Below are positions 53,099 through 63,051 of a stretch of DNA of 64,000 nucleotides, piece by piece (the first letter of the stretch is position 1; the number at the start of each line of letters is the position of its first letter). The stretch covers positions 2,424,501-2,488,500 of the forward strand of contig NZ_CP040517.1 of the NCBI RefSeq assembly GCF_005849285.1, given 5' to 3'. The translations under genes were made by a program, and so were the position numbers. The DNA is from Luteithermobacter gelatinilyticus (GTDB lineage: Bacteria; Pseudomonadota; Alphaproteobacteria; Sphingomonadales; Emcibacteraceae). The notes under the pieces are model-generated. The model saw nothing but the letters and a program-made list of their open reading frames with translations. It made no database searches and was not told the origin of the DNA.

Positions 53099-55366
53099 TC
53101 ATGACGTTTCCGTCACCGGAACCGCCTCGCTGCTGCGTTTCAGCCGGAACATCACCTTCAGCGCGAACCAGACAATAAACAGGCCGCCAAAGGCGAACAG
53201 AACGTCGCCCGGAAGCCGCATCCAGACCAGTGTTTCCACCAGCGGCGAATGGATCACCTCCGGTGAACGGGCATACCAGTAACCATGTTCCAGCGCGGCC
53301 GTAAACTGCACCACGCCCACCGGCAGCAATGAGAACAGCGCCATCATCGCCAAGCCACCATTCAGCGTCCAGAAGGACCATTTCAGTAGCCGGTCGTCCC
53401 AGAAGCGGCCGTCCGCGAACTGTCGCGTGCAATACAGGATCAGGCCGATCCCCAACATGCCATAGACGCCCATGAAAGCAGTATGGGCATGCAGCGGCGT
53501 GGTGTTCAGACCCTGCAGGTAATACAGTGAGATCGGCGGATTGATGAGAAAGCCGAACATCCCCGCGCCCACCAGGTTCCAGAACGCGCAGGCCACGAAG
53601 AACATCACCGCCCAGTGATAGCGGCTCATCCAGGGCGATGCCTTGCGCAGTCTGAAACTCTCATAAGCCTCAAACCCGATCAGTGCAAGCGGCACCACCT
53701 CTAGGGCGGAAAAGCTCGCCCCCCAGGCAATGACCGAGGTTGGCGCCCCGGTCCAGTACAGGTGATGCAGTGTCCCCAGAATCCCGCCAGTGAGGAAGAT
53801 CACCGTGGAGAACAGCACTGCGGAATTGGCGGATTTCGCCCGGATCAGGCCCAACCGCACGAACATCAGCGCAACAACCGCCGTGGCGAAGGTCTCAAAA
53901 AAGCCCTCAACCCACAGGTGAACCACCCACCAGCGCCAGTATTCGGCAATGGCGATATGAGTGTGTTTCCCCATGAACAGCCCGGCCGCATAAAACAGGC
54001 CAATAGCAATGGACGACAGGAACAGGACATACACTACCGGCCGATGGTCATGCCGCTCCCAAAGCGCTGGGCGGATCGCCCGGACCACCAGGGTCAGCCA
54101 GATCATCAGACCAAACAGCAGCACGAACTGCCAGAACCGGCCCAGATCGACAAATTCATAACCTTGATGTCCGAACCAGAAGCTTGTGTCCAGGTCCCAA
54201 ATCTGTTGAACCGCCGCCCATTCGCCGAACATGGAACCCAGCACCAGCACCACCAGCGCAAGCCACAGGATATTTACGCCGGCCTTCTGAAATTTCGGCT
54301 CATGCCCCGACAGGGCCGGAGCAATGAACAGCCCCGTGCCCAGCCAGGCCGTGGCGATCCAGAACACAGCCAGCTGGGTATGCCAGGTTCGGGTCACCGT
54401 ATAAGGCAGCAATTCCGACAAAGGAATGCCATAAAAATCCTGACCTTCCACAGCATAATGGGCGGTAATCCCTCCCAGGCCGATTTGCAGCAAAAACAGC
54501 CCCAGGGCCGTGAGAAAATATTTTCCCACCGCGCGCTGCGACGGCGTCAGCTTCGCCGACAGCAGGGGATCATTGGCGGACGGCTGCGGCAACGGCTCAT
54601 GCTTGAGTGACGCATGATACCAGGCCAGCGCCCCGATCCCGGCAATCATGAGCACGATGGAAAACAGCGACCAGCCGAGCACCCCCGGCGTCGGCGTATT
54701 CTCCACCAACGGTTCGTAAGGCCAGTTGCTGGTATAGCTGATCGTCTCGCCCGGCCGGTTGGTCACCGTGGCCCAAGTAGACCAGAAGAAAAAGGCAGCC
54801 AGACGCTCCCGGCGGCCAGCATCCGGGACGGGGTTTTCCTTGAGGGCATATTGTTCCCTCAGGCTCTGGAACTCGGGGTCGGCCCCGAAAAGCCGCGCAT
54901 AATAGGCGGTCAGGTCTTGCACCGCGTCAGCACGGATCTCCGATAATGTAACGACGCCGGTCGCCGCGTCATAGCTGTTGCGACGCATATCCTGGGTCAG
55001 CTTTTTCTGCAAAAAAGCCTGGGAGGCCTCGTCCAGGCTGTCATAGGCGGCGCCATATTCCTGCTGCGCCAGACTTTCCAGCATCAACAACGCCTCACGG
55101 TGCAACCAGTCCGCGTTCCAGTCCGGCGCCACCAGGCTGCCATGCCCCCAGATCGACCCCGTTTGATGTCCACCCATGGACCGCCAAACCAGCTGGCCGG
55201 CCTCAATATCCTCTTTTGTAAACAGCACCTCTCCCTCCACGGAAATGATTTTCTCCGGAATGGGCGGGGCTTTCTGATAAATCTCACTTCCGAGATACAG
55301 CAATATGCCAAAAGAGACCACACACACGGCAATGAGTGCGATCCATATACGACTTAAATGACTCAT
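53099..55366 (-). CDS. norZ: Quinol-dependent nitric oxide reductase (qNOR)
   Basis: A 755-aa, 14-helix enzyme that reduces NO to N2O with quinol electrons. It has the N-terminal extension of qNOR (GQLVWRSMGGHQTGSIWGHG), a heme-copper-oxidase-like core with the His ligands in RTWHTQLAVFWIAT, WWVVHLWVEGFFETFATAVV and LHHLYWTGAP, and the late TTPLHAHTAFMGVYG. The C-terminus is complete. It acts at the inner membrane against NO made during nitrate respiration. It is the only gene on this strand here, with an NsrR-type box 164 bp upstream. Confidence 0.96.
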   Translation of the reverse strand: MSHLSRIWIALIAVCVVSFGILLYLGSEIYQKAPPIPEKIISVEGEVLFTKEDIEAGQLVWRSMGGHQTGSIWGHGSLVAPDWNADWLHREALLMLESLAQQEYGAAYDSLDEASQAFLQKKLTQDMRRNSYDAATGVVTLSEIRADAVQDLTAYYARLFGADPEFQSLREQYALKENPVPDAGRRERLAAFFFWSTWATVTNRPGETISYTSNWPYEPLVENTPTPGVLGWSLFSIVLMIAGIGALAWYHASLKHEPLPQPSANDPLLSAKLTPSQRAVGKYFLTALGLFLLQIGLGGITAHYAVEGQDFYGIPLSELLPYTVTRTWHTQLAVFWIATAWLGTGLFIAPALSGHEPKFQKAGVNILWLALVVLVLGSMFGEWAAVQQIWDLDTSFWFGHQGYEFVDLGRFWQFVLLFGLMIWLTLVVRAIRPALWERHDHRPVVYVLFLSSIAIGLFYAAGLFMGKHTHIAIAEYWRWWVVHLWVEGFFETFATAVVALMFVRLGLIRAKSANSAVLFSTVIFLTGGILGTLHHLYWTGAPTSVIAWGASFSALEVVPLALIGFEAYESFRLRKASPWMSRYHWAVMFFVACAFWNLVGAGMFGFLINPPISLYYLQGLNTTPLHAHTAFMGVYGMLGIGLILYCTRQFADGRFWDDRLLKWSFWTLNGGLAMMALFSLLPVGVVQFTAALEHGYWYARSPEVIHSPLVETLVWMRLPGDVLFAFGGLFIVWFALKVMFRLKRSSEAVPVTETS

Positions 55367-55529
55367 CGTCTTTTCTCATTCTCACATGATTTTTGCCTGA
55401 CCCTCATCCCCCATAATGCGACTCAGATCAGGACGGTTCTGAATTATGACGCCGGAGGTCGTTGATTTTCCTCACTTTTCCGACACAAAAAGATCACAGG
55501 GCTGTCGGGTACCGTATTTTAAATAATAA

Positions 55530-55552
55530 AAGATGTATGTCAAATACATCTT
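55530..55552. promoter_or_regulatory. NsrR-type operator between norZ and the HMA-AraC gene
   Basis: AAGATGTAT (55530-55538) and AAATACATCTT (55542-55552) form a 23-bp dyad that differs at one position from the 11-1-11 consensus known for the NO-sensing repressor NsrR. It lies 164 bp before norZ and 98 bp before the AraC-type gene. No nsrR gene is in the window. Confidence 0.7.
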
Positions 55553-55650
55553 TTATTAACCCCAGAATGAACCCTCTTTTCTGACTGGGTGGTCCGGTTT
55601 ATGATAAAAAGGGTAAAAGCGCCCTCACCCTGAAGGAAAACAAACTCTCC

Positions 55651-56217
55651 ATGAAATTATATGTTAAAAATATGGTCTGCCAACGCTGTGTGATGGTGGT
55701 GAGGGATCTTCTTGAGAAGACCGGTTTTCCTCCTATGGTGGTCAATCTGGGAGAAATCGATTTTGGGGACAGGACGTTAAGCCCTGAGGAAATCAGCCAG
55801 ATCGGCAAAAAGATTGAAGATTGCGGTTTTGAGCTGATCGACGATAAAAAAAGCCGCCTGGTCAACAGCATCAAGACGCACATCATCGAACTGGTGCAGA
55901 ACCGGGATGACCCGGCCCCTATCCGCATCTCGGCCTATCTCACTGAAAGGCTGCCGTATGAATACAGCTATCTGAGCAACCTGTTTTCCGCGGTGGAGGG
56001 CACCACTATCGAACAGTATCTGATCCGCCAAAAAGTGGAAAGGATCAAGGAGCTTCTGGTCTATGATGAACTGAGTCTGAAGGAGATTTCCTACCTTTTG
56101 GGGTATAGCAGCCCGGCTCATCTCAGCACCCAGTTCAAGAAGGTGACCGGCCTCAGCCCCAGCCATTTCAGCCGGCTGAAAAACACAAAACTCAGAAAAT
56201 CTCTTGATAAACTTTAA
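55651..56217 (+). CDS. HMA-like / AraC-type HTH regulator (Bacteroidetes-like)
   Basis: A 188-aa protein. The first ~65 residues fold like a heavy-metal-associated domain (MKLYVKNMVCQRCVMVVRDL, with C-x2-C). The last ~100 are an AraC HTH: YSYLSNLFSAVEGTTIEQYL then LKEISYLLGYSSPAHLSTQF. This compact HMA-AraC form is, from memory, typical of Bacteroidetes copper loci. It sits 214 bp upstream of a Cu+ ATPase, so it is probably its copper-responsive regulator. Transfer from another phylum is likely. Confidence 0.85.
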   Translation: MKLYVKNMVCQRCVMVVRDLLEKTGFPPMVVNLGEIDFGDRTLSPEEISQIGKKIEDCGFELIDDKKSRLVNSIKTHIIELVQNRDDPAPIRISAYLTERLPYEYSYLSNLFSAVEGTTIEQYLIRQKVERIKELLVYDELSLKEISYLLGYSSPAHLSTQFKKVTGLSPSHFSRLKNTKLRKSLDKL

Positions 56218-56431
56218 ATTCTGTAAATCTTTTCCAGAATCTTGTAACGGGAAAATTGCAGGTCGCCTGTATGCTGTGATCAATACATCCCTTCCCGAGG
56301 CATCATAACGGCCCGGCTCTTCAAACATCCGGGCAGATATCTGAAGCCGGCCAGATCAAAAAATCCGAGGGAAGGGCACTCTTTATCCGTATACGAAAAA
56401 TGTATTCATGTCATTTCAGGGAAGTCATCTT

Positions 56432-58792
56432 ATGAATAACCGCTGTTCGCACCACACCCCGTCACATAAACATAAACACAATCACCAGCATCAAAACACA
56501 GCAACACAAAAGGATCCCGTCTGCGGTATGGCGGTCGACACCGATGTCACCTCCCATGTTATGGATCATGACGATAAAACCTATTATTTCTGTTCTGCGC
56601 GCTGCAAAGACAAATTCGCGCGCGATCCGGAACGCTATCTTGGGGATCACCCTGTTCAGGACGCCATGCCCCCGGGCACCCGCTACACCTGTCCCATGCA
56701 CCCGGAAATCATTCGTGATGAGCCGGGCTCCTGTCCTATCTGTGGTATGGCCCTGGAACCCATGGGGGTACCAACTGGTGAAGAAGGCCCCAATCCCGAG
56801 CTCATCGATTTCACCCGACGGTTCTGGGTCGGTCTTGTCCTGTCGCTTCCTGTTTTATTTCTGGAAATGAGTGGGCATTTCAGCACCGCCTTCCATGAGC
56901 TGGTGAGTGAAAAACTTTCCCTCACCCTGCAATTTTTGCTGGCAACCCCCGTCATGCTGTGGTGCGCGGCACCGTTTTTTGTAAGAGGCTGGCAATCGAT
57001 CCGCAGCCTAAACCCGAATATGTGGACCCTGATCAGCATCGGTACCGGAATTGCTTATGTCTATAGTGTGGTGGCTTATTTCGCCCCGGACATCTTCCCC
57101 GAAACGGTCAAAACCGAAAGCGGGATTGTGCCGGTGTATTTCGAGGCGGCGGCGGTAATTATCGTGCTGGTGCTTTTGGGGCAGGTGCTGGAACTCAGAG
57201 CCCGGGAGAAAACCGGTGGTGCCATCCGGGCACTTCTGGATCTTGCGCCAAAAACCGCCCTGCGCCTCCGTGAGGATGGCACCGAGGAAGAAGTCCCCCT
57301 GGACGAGATCAAAAAAGGTGACAGGCTGCGCGTGCGCCCCGGCGAAAAAGTCCCGGTGGACGGCACCGTTGTGGAGGGACGCTCCGCCATTGACGAATCC
57401 ATGTTGACAGGCGAACCTGTGCCGGTGGAAAAAACCATCGGCGACAAGGTGACCGGCGCCACACTCAACGGCACGGGTAGTTTTATCATGCAGGCCGAAC
57501 GGGTGGGCGCGGAAACCATGCTGTCCCAGATCGTCGCCATGGTGGCTGACGCCCAGCGCAGTCGGGCCCCGATCCAGAAATATGCCGATCTGATTGCCAG
57601 CTGGTTTGTGCCCAGCGTGATTGTCATCGCCATTGTCTCATTTTTTGTCTGGTATCTGTGGGGACCTGAACCGGCGCTCCCCATGGGCCTGATTGCCGCC
57701 GTTTCTGTGCTGATCATCGCGTGCCCTTGCGCCGTGGGACTGGCTACCCCCATGTCCATCATGGTCGCCACCGGCCGGGGCGCCCAGTCCGGGGTGCTGA
57801 TTAAAAATGCCGAAGCCCTGGAAGTTTTCGCCAAGGTTGACACGCTGATCGTGGATAAAACCGGCACCCTCACCCGCGGCAAACCGGCACTTACTGATGT
57901 TGTGGCGTTTGAGGGATTTCAGGAACAAGACGTTCTGGCCGCTGCCGCCAGCCTGGAACGGGGCAGTGAACACCCCCTCGCCGCGGCCATTGTCAGCGGT
58001 GCCAAAGAAAAGGGCGTGAACCTGACAAAGGCGGAAGAGTTCGACGCCATCACCGGCCAGGGGGTCAAGGGCGTTGTAGACGGCCGCAAGGTGGCGCTGG
58101 GCAATGCACGACTGATGGAAACCCTGAGCCTGTCCACGACCGGCCATGCTGCACAGGCTAACACCATGCGCAAGGAAGGCAAAACCGTCATGTTTGTAGC
58201 CCTCGACGGAAAACTGGCGGGGCTGGTGGCGGTGGCCGATCCGATCAAGGAAACAACGGCCGAGGCCTTGGACGCCTTGCACCGGGAAGGTTTGCGCATT
58301 GTCATGGTAACCGGCGATAATGAAACCACGGCCCGGGCGGTGGCAGAACGGCTGGGCATTGATGAAGTCCGGGCCGATGTAATGCCAGAGACCAAAGCCG
58401 AAATTATCAAGGAATTTCAGGCCCAAGGAGCCGTGGTTGCGATGGCCGGAGACGGCGTTAATGATGCCCCGGCCCTGGCCCAGGCAGAGGTGGGAATCGC
58501 CATGGGCACCGGGGCCGATGTGGCCATGGAAAGCGCCGGCATCACCTTGGTCAAGGGAGATCTCAATGGTATTGTCCGGGCCCGCCGCCTGTCACAGCTC
58601 ACCATGCGCAACATCAAACAGAATCTTTTTCTGGCGTTTATCTATAATACCCTGGGCGTTCCCGTGGCCGCCGGTGTGCTTTACCCCTTCTTTGGGGTAC
58701 TGCTCTCCCCTATTATCGCAGCCGCGGCGATGAGCCTGTCCTCCCTTTCGGTGGTCGGTAACGCCCTGAGGCTGAGAATGATCAAATTCTAG
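56432..58792 (+). CDS. copA: Copper-exporting P1B-type ATPase
   Basis: A 786-aa P-type ATPase. The N-terminus has a His-rich stretch, a YHS domain ([19 protein letters not shown], about 28-70) and a heavy-metal-binding motif [19 protein letters not shown], in place of classic HMA domains. The transport motif is [13 protein letters not shown] (CPC, Cu+/Ag+ type), phosphorylation is at [11 protein letters not shown], and TGDNE and [14 protein letters not shown] complete the ATPase core. The start is ATG 56432 behind AGGGAAGTC. It exports Cu+ from the cytoplasm; silver is also possible. Confidence 0.93.
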   Translation: MNNRCSHHTPSHKHKHNHQHQNTATQKDPVCGMAVDTDVTSHVMDHDDKTYYFCSARCKDKFARDPERYLGDHPVQDAMPPGTRYTCPMHPEIIRDEPGSCPICGMALEPMGVPTGEEGPNPELIDFTRRFWVGLVLSLPVLFLEMSGHFSTAFHELVSEKLSLTLQFLLATPVMLWCAAPFFVRGWQSIRSLNPNMWTLISIGTGIAYVYSVVAYFAPDIFPETVKTESGIVPVYFEAAAVIIVLVLLGQVLELRAREKTGGAIRALLDLAPKTALRLREDGTEEEVPLDEIKKGDRLRVRPGEKVPVDGTVVEGRSAIDESMLTGEPVPVEKTIGDKVTGATLNGTGSFIMQAERVGAETMLSQIVAMVADAQRSRAPIQKYADLIASWFVPSVIVIAIVSFFVWYLWGPEPALPMGLIAAVSVLIIACPCAVGLATPMSIMVATGRGAQSGVLIKNAEALEVFAKVDTLIVDKTGTLTRGKPALTDVVAFEGFQEQDVLAAAASLERGSEHPLAAAIVSGAKEKGVNLTKAEEFDAITGQGVKGVVDGRKVALGNARLMETLSLSTTGHAAQANTMRKEGKTVMFVALDGKLAGLVAVADPIKETTAEALDALHREGLRIVMVTGDNETTARAVAERLGIDEVRADVMPETKAEIIKEFQAQGAVVAMAGDGVNDAPALAQAEVGIAMGTGADVAMESAGITLVKGDLNGIVRARRLSQLTMRNIKQNLFLAFIYNTLGVPVAAGVLYPFFGVLLSPIIAAAAMSLSSLSVVGNALRLRMIKF

Positions 58793-58837
58793 GGTCAGGA
58801 CCTAGTAAATAAAGGGGAAAAAAGTCATCGCAAACTT

Positions 58838-59881
58838 TTATGGGGATGGCGCCTTGCCGTCCTCACGCGCGGTGCTGTGAATGACGCCGTCAGGGTGGAA
58901 GGCCTTGAAGGCAAAGGCGAAGGTCATGTGGTGAGGCACCTCCTCATGGCTTCCGCCCGGCAGCAGGCGGCGGACATTGACAAAACCGATATCGCGGCCT
59001 TTGGCGATGCGGCGGCTGTCGAGCGCAGAATTCATACCCGCCCGCCATTCGAGACGCAAATTGCCATGATCTATGCGCCCCGCCCGCCTGATATCTTCCA
59101 GTAACCAGGCCTCCTTTCCGACGCTGATCACATAGGACAGCGGCAAGCCGGGGCCGTCATAGCGGCCATCATAAAGAAACGGCGCGGTGGCCCGATCATA
59201 GCCGGCATAGGGATTATCGCCATAGGGCCGGACGCGGCGGTCCGGCGGGATCAGCACCCGCCCCCCGGGAAACGCCGCCCTGAAGGCAGAGAAGGGGCGG
59301 AGGACGGCGGGCAAATGCCTGAGCCGCATCCCGGTCATGACACCAACGATTCCCTCTCCGACAAACTGCTGCCACCAGCTTTCCGTCTGCCGGTCATACA
59401 TTACCATGTCCGAATGACGCAGCTTGCCCGAAACGCCGAAATCCAACACCCGCCCCTCGATGCGGCGATCAAAGGCCACGGCGGCATTGCACAGCGGGCA
59501 ATAGGTCACCGCGACCGGTACATCGCCAATCTGGTCATTGACAATTTCATGCCACATCAGAATACGCAGGGGATACGCCCTGGCCTCACCTTTCATGTTC
59601 AGGACGATCACCGGTTCCCGGGGGTCAAGGTCGCGAATCTCCCGTGCCGGCCTGAAGCGTGGATTGTCAATGGCGGGGATGCCATCCTTGGGCGGCCCGC
59701 CGGACAGGATTTCGGAAAACTCAACAGACGAGCGGCTGAAATCCGTGCGCGGCCATTCCCGCACCCATTCCTCGGGCACAGGGTCGGCCCACACCACCAG
59801 GCCGCCTCCCCCCAATATCCTTATGATGATCAGAAAAGCCGCAAACAACAGGACGTTCCTGACCGGGAAGCCAGGTTTCAT
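58838..59881 (-). CDS. DUF3179 domain-containing secreted or anchored protein
   Basis: A 347-aa protein with an N-terminal signal/anchor (NVLLFAAFLIIIRILGGGGL) and the DUF3179 core. The core is recognised by ARAYPLRILMWHEIVNDQIG, VPVAVTYCPLCNAAVAFDR and a late SYVISVGKEAWLLEDIRRAG. The YCPLCNAA Cys pair suggests metal binding. The family has no settled function. It is convergent with the Cu+ ATPase gene and divergent from ppk2; no operon partner is seen. Confidence 0.85.
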   Translation of the reverse strand: MKPGFPVRNVLLFAAFLIIIRILGGGGLVVWADPVPEEWVREWPRTDFSRSSVEFSEILSGGPPKDGIPAIDNPRFRPAREIRDLDPREPVIVLNMKGEARAYPLRILMWHEIVNDQIGDVPVAVTYCPLCNAAVAFDRRIEGRVLDFGVSGKLRHSDMVMYDRQTESWWQQFVGEGIVGVMTGMRLRHLPAVLRPFSAFRAAFPGGRVLIPPDRRVRPYGDNPYAGYDRATAPFLYDGRYDGPGLPLSYVISVGKEAWLLEDIRRAGRIDHGNLRLEWRAGMNSALDSRRIAKGRDIGFVNVRRLLPGGSHEEVPHHMTFAFAFKAFHPDGVIHSTAREDGKAPSP

Positions 59882-60043
59882 GATAAGAAGTTACTAAATC
59901 TGCTATTATCTTTCTATGTTTTTCTTTCTAAAAAGACCGAGCAGAACAACGGATCAGAAAAAAAGGCCCCCTCACCAAATCCTTTTTAGGTTAGAATAAA
60001 ACAGAAATGACGTGGCTTTTTCCCTTGCCTCAAGGAACCGGTT

Positions 60044-60808
60044 ATGAGTGTTACGCCTGACGATTATAAAAAAAACCTGCGGCAATTACAGATCGAACTG
60101 GTCAAATTGCAGCGGCACATCATTAAATATAATCACAAGATTCTGGTGATTTTTGAAGGCCGTGACGCTGCTGGCAAGGATGGGGTGATCAAACGGATCA
60201 TCCAGCATCTCAGCCCCCGCGAAACCCGGGTGGTGGCGCTGGGCAAACCCACAGAACGGGACCGCCATTCCTGGTATTTTCAGCGTTTTGTGCCGCATCT
60301 GCCTGCGGCACAGGAAATGGTGCTGATGAACCGCAGCTGGTACAACCGCGCCGGGGTTGAACGGGTGATGGGCTATTGCACAGACCCCGAATATGAAGAC
60401 TTCATGAACAGCGTGGTGCCCTTTGAACAGATGTTGGTGCATTCCGGCATCCAGATCTTTAAATATTATCTGGATATTTCCAAAACCGAGCAGCGGAAAC
60501 GACTGGAGGAACGACGCACCAACCCGTTGAAACAGTGGAAGATCAGCCCCATAGATGAAGTGGCTCTACACTACTGGTCGGCCTATAGTTCCGCCCGGAA
60601 TGAAATGTTTGAGCGCACCCATAACCCGCTTACGCCCTGGGTCGTGGTACGCGCCGATGACAAAAAAACCGCACGCCTGAACGTCATCCGGCACCTGATG
60701 TCAAAGGTGGATTGCCCGGACAAGGACCACCATGTGGCCACGCCGGATGAAAATATCGTTTTTCCCTATCACCCTGACCATCTCAAAAACGGAAATATCG
60801 CGTTTTAA
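60044..60808 (+). CDS. ppk2: Polyphosphate kinase 2 (PPK2) family protein
   Basis: A 254-aa P-loop kinase that moves phosphate between polyphosphate and nucleoside phosphates. The Walker A is FEGRDAAGKDGVIKRI, the lid is around ERDRHSWYFQRFVPHLPAA, Walker B is LMNRSWYNRAGVERVMG, and RRTNPLKQWKISPID is typical of the family. It is shorter than the two-domain forms. AAGGAACCGGTT precedes the ATG. No phosphate-related neighbour is present. Confidence 0.92.
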   Translation: MSVTPDDYKKNLRQLQIELVKLQRHIIKYNHKILVIFEGRDAAGKDGVIKRIIQHLSPRETRVVALGKPTERDRHSWYFQRFVPHLPAAQEMVLMNRSWYNRAGVERVMGYCTDPEYEDFMNSVVPFEQMLVHSGIQIFKYYLDISKTEQRKRLEERRTNPLKQWKISPIDEVALHYWSAYSSARNEMFERTHNPLTPWVVVRADDKKTARLNVIRHLMSKVDCPDKDHHVATPDENIVFPYHPDHLKNGNIAF

Positions 60809-60956
60809 CGGGATACGGGATACGATCCTGAGCGGAATACAATACCGCGCATCGTCTTCCCCATAACCGAAATTTATACCCTGCCAAACGCGTGATAATG
60901 GACAGATCCGGATCCGGTACCTACCCTGCTCCGGGATCATAGAGGGAATTGTTATC

Positions 60957-61003
60957 AGATTCACTCTAGCTAGAGTGAATTGTGAAGAGGTTGACCCATT
61001 CTG
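60957..61003. repeat. Solo arm of the 270-bp element with flanking inverted copy
   Basis: TCACTCTAGCTAGAGTGA lies at the centre of a perfect 22-bp palindrome (60959-60980). The sequence then continues TGTGAAGAGGTTGACCCATT to 61003, which matches the right end of the 270-bp element (inverse strand) almost base for base. It lies directly upstream of the serine hydrolase gene, within its leader. Confidence 0.65.
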
Positions 61004-61024
61004 ACGATAAAACGGGGAAGATTT

Positions 61025-62275
61025 ATGACACACCAACCCAGGCACATCAGGCAGGCGGCAATCATGGCGGTCATGGCAACACTCATGATCTGCAGCCTTG
61101 AAATCCGGACGGCATTGGCACACTCCCCCACCGCCCCCGGGACCGGCACTCCGGCCACAGTGCTTTCCCCTGGTATTCCCGAAGAAGTCGGCATGGATGC
61201 CGGAATTCTCAAGGCCGGAATTGAGATGTACCGCCGAGCCATCGCCCGGGACGAGGGGCGCGGGGCGGTATTACTGGTGGCCCGGAAGGGCAAGGTGATC
61301 TTGCATGAGGCCGTAGGCTGGCGAGACAAGGAACAAGACCTTCCAATGCAAAAAGACACCATGTTCCGTATGGCCTCCAACACCAAGCCGGTCATAGCCA
61401 CGGTCCTCGCCATGCTGGCGGACCAAGGCAAGCTGAATTTTGAAGATCCGGTGCATCATTATCTGCCCTCTTTTGACCACGGCCAGGCCCGGGACATCAC
61501 GTTGCATCATCTCCTGACCCACAGCAGCGGCCTGCGCATCCGGCCGATTTTCTTCCAACCGCTGATTGAAAAATCATCCGACCACCCCGAGGCCCCCAGC
61601 CTGCAACTGGAAGTGGCCCGGTTCGGCGCAGTGGGCCCCGAAGCGCCGGTGGGTGGCCCCTATCAATACAGCAATGCCGGTTATAACACGCTCGGCGCCG
61701 TGGCCGAGGTGATCACCCGGCAGCCGTTGGACAAACTCCTTCGGGAAATGCTGTACCGCCCGCTCGGCATGACGGACAGCTATCACCATGAAGTGGCGGA
61801 CAAGCTGGATGGCAAGCTCGCACGTATGGGCACGGTCTATTACTGGCGCGAAGGGCGCTGGACCATTGGCTGGAAACCGGGGCAGCCGCCCAAATACCCG
61901 TTTGTGCGGGCCTCAGGCGGCATGATTTCCACGGCATTGGATTACGCCGCCTTCTGCCAGATGCTCCTCAATGGCGGGGTTTATGACGGCCAGCGGCTGC
62001 TGAGTGAGGAAACCATCGCCCGGATGATACACCCCCATGTGAAGGTGCTAAACCGCAATGGCGTCGCGCCGGAACCCCCGGAATATTATGGTTATGGCTG
62101 GCGCGTCCGGCCCGACGGCGTCTATCATCACGGTGGCTCCGATGGTACCGCCGCCTGGATCGATCCCGAACGGCAGTTGGTTGTGCTGGTCCTCACCCAA
62201 AGCCCGAGCGCCGCCGGCAAGACGCTGCGCCGGCGGTTTTTCGAACTGGTCCGGTTGGCTGTGGAAACCCCCTAG
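61025..62275 (+). CDS. Periplasmic serine hydrolase, beta-lactamase/class C-like family
   Basis: A 416-aa precursor with a signal peptide (about 1-32, ending ALA). The nucleophile motif S-x-x-K is in FRMASNTKP, the Y-x-N is in YQYSNAGYNTLG and the third motif H-x-G is in YHHGGSDGTAAW. These are shared by penicillin-binding-protein-like esterases, peptidases and class C beta-lactamases. Its closest look is to the broad serine hydrolase (AmpC-like/EstB) group, and there is no ampR gene, so resistance is not the best guess. GGGGAAG precedes the ATG. Confidence 0.85.
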   Translation: MTHQPRHIRQAAIMAVMATLMICSLEIRTALAHSPTAPGTGTPATVLSPGIPEEVGMDAGILKAGIEMYRRAIARDEGRGAVLLVARKGKVILHEAVGWRDKEQDLPMQKDTMFRMASNTKPVIATVLAMLADQGKLNFEDPVHHYLPSFDHGQARDITLHHLLTHSSGLRIRPIFFQPLIEKSSDHPEAPSLQLEVARFGAVGPEAPVGGPYQYSNAGYNTLGAVAEVITRQPLDKLLREMLYRPLGMTDSYHHEVADKLDGKLARMGTVYYWREGRWTIGWKPGQPPKYPFVRASGGMISTALDYAAFCQMLLNGGVYDGQRLLSEETIARMIHPHVKVLNRNGVAPEPPEYYGYGWRVRPDGVYHHGGSDGTAAWIDPERQLVVLVLTQSPSAAGKTLRRRFFELVRLAVETP

Positions 62276-62280
62276 CAGGC

Positions 62281-63051
62281 TTAATACCAGAGACGCAGGC
62301 CAACCACAAAGGACAGGCTATCCACCGTCTCCCCTTCCAGGCGGGCGAAATCTGCCGTATCACCTATTTTGCGGTTCCAGGCAAAGCCGATATAGGGAGC
62401 GATCTCACGCTTGATTTCATAACGCAGTCGCATTCCGGCCTCCACCGTAGACAAGCCGGAGCCGATCCCGAGTTCTTCCACATCCTGTGCGGCAAAACTC
62501 AACTCTGTGCGAGGCTGTAAAATAAGACGTTGCGTCAGCAACAACTCATATTCGGCTTCGATGCGGGCCGTTACCTCTCCTTCGTCACTGACAAAGGCGG
62601 CGGCGTCCACTTCAAACCAGTATGGCGCCAGCCCCTGGATGCCGATCACCGCATGCGTACGTGACGGATTGGGAGTTATGTCATGACGCAGGCCGACCTG
62701 CAGATCGAAAAAGGGAGAGATGGCCCGACTATAGAGCGCCTGGACTTCCGCCTCCTCAAATTCATCAGCATCCAAAAAATATTCGCCTTCTGTCTTGAAC
62801 CAGAATTTGTTGATATCACCGCCAATCCAGCCCTGGGCATCCCATAACAGCACCCCTTCCCCTTCATTGGTCTGATATTCCAGACGATCAGCCTGAACAA
62901 AGGTGAAGGTCTGCCCTCCGGTTTCCTGCCGCAGGGCGGTACGGGCCTTTTCCATCTCCGCCGGATCATAATAGGCGTCAGCGGCTGTTTGCGCATGAAC
63001 CGATGTTGCCGCCAAAGACAAAAGAGCACATAACGTCAGAAGGTATTTCAT
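62281..63051 (-). CDS. copB: Copper resistance outer-membrane protein CopB
   Basis: A 256-aa precursor with a signal peptide (MKYLLTLCALLSLAATSVHA) and a CopB/PcoB barrel: FTFVQADRLEYQTNEGEGVL, FWFKTEGEYF, ALYSRAISPFFDLQVGLRHD and a C-terminal aromatic end (LRLWY). The Met/His-rich N-terminal region seen in many CopB is absent. The ATG overlaps the copA stop (ATGA). Confidence 0.92.
   Translation of the reverse strand: MKYLLTLCALLSLAATSVHAQTAADAYYDPAEMEKARTALRQETGGQTFTFVQADRLEYQTNEGEGVLLWDAQGWIGGDINKFWFKTEGEYFLDADEFEEAEVQALYSRAISPFFDLQVGLRHDITPNPSRTHAVIGIQGLAPYWFEVDAAAFVSDEGEVTARIEAEYELLLTQRLILQPRTELSFAAQDVEELGIGSGLSTVEAGMRLRYEIKREIAPYIGFAWNRKIGDTADFARLEGETVDSLSFVVGLRLWY

Noticed and set aside
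61025-62275. AmpC-type beta-lactamase
   Set aside because: Motifs are shared by many esterases and peptidases; no ampR, and the sequence outside the motifs is not AmpC-like by eye.
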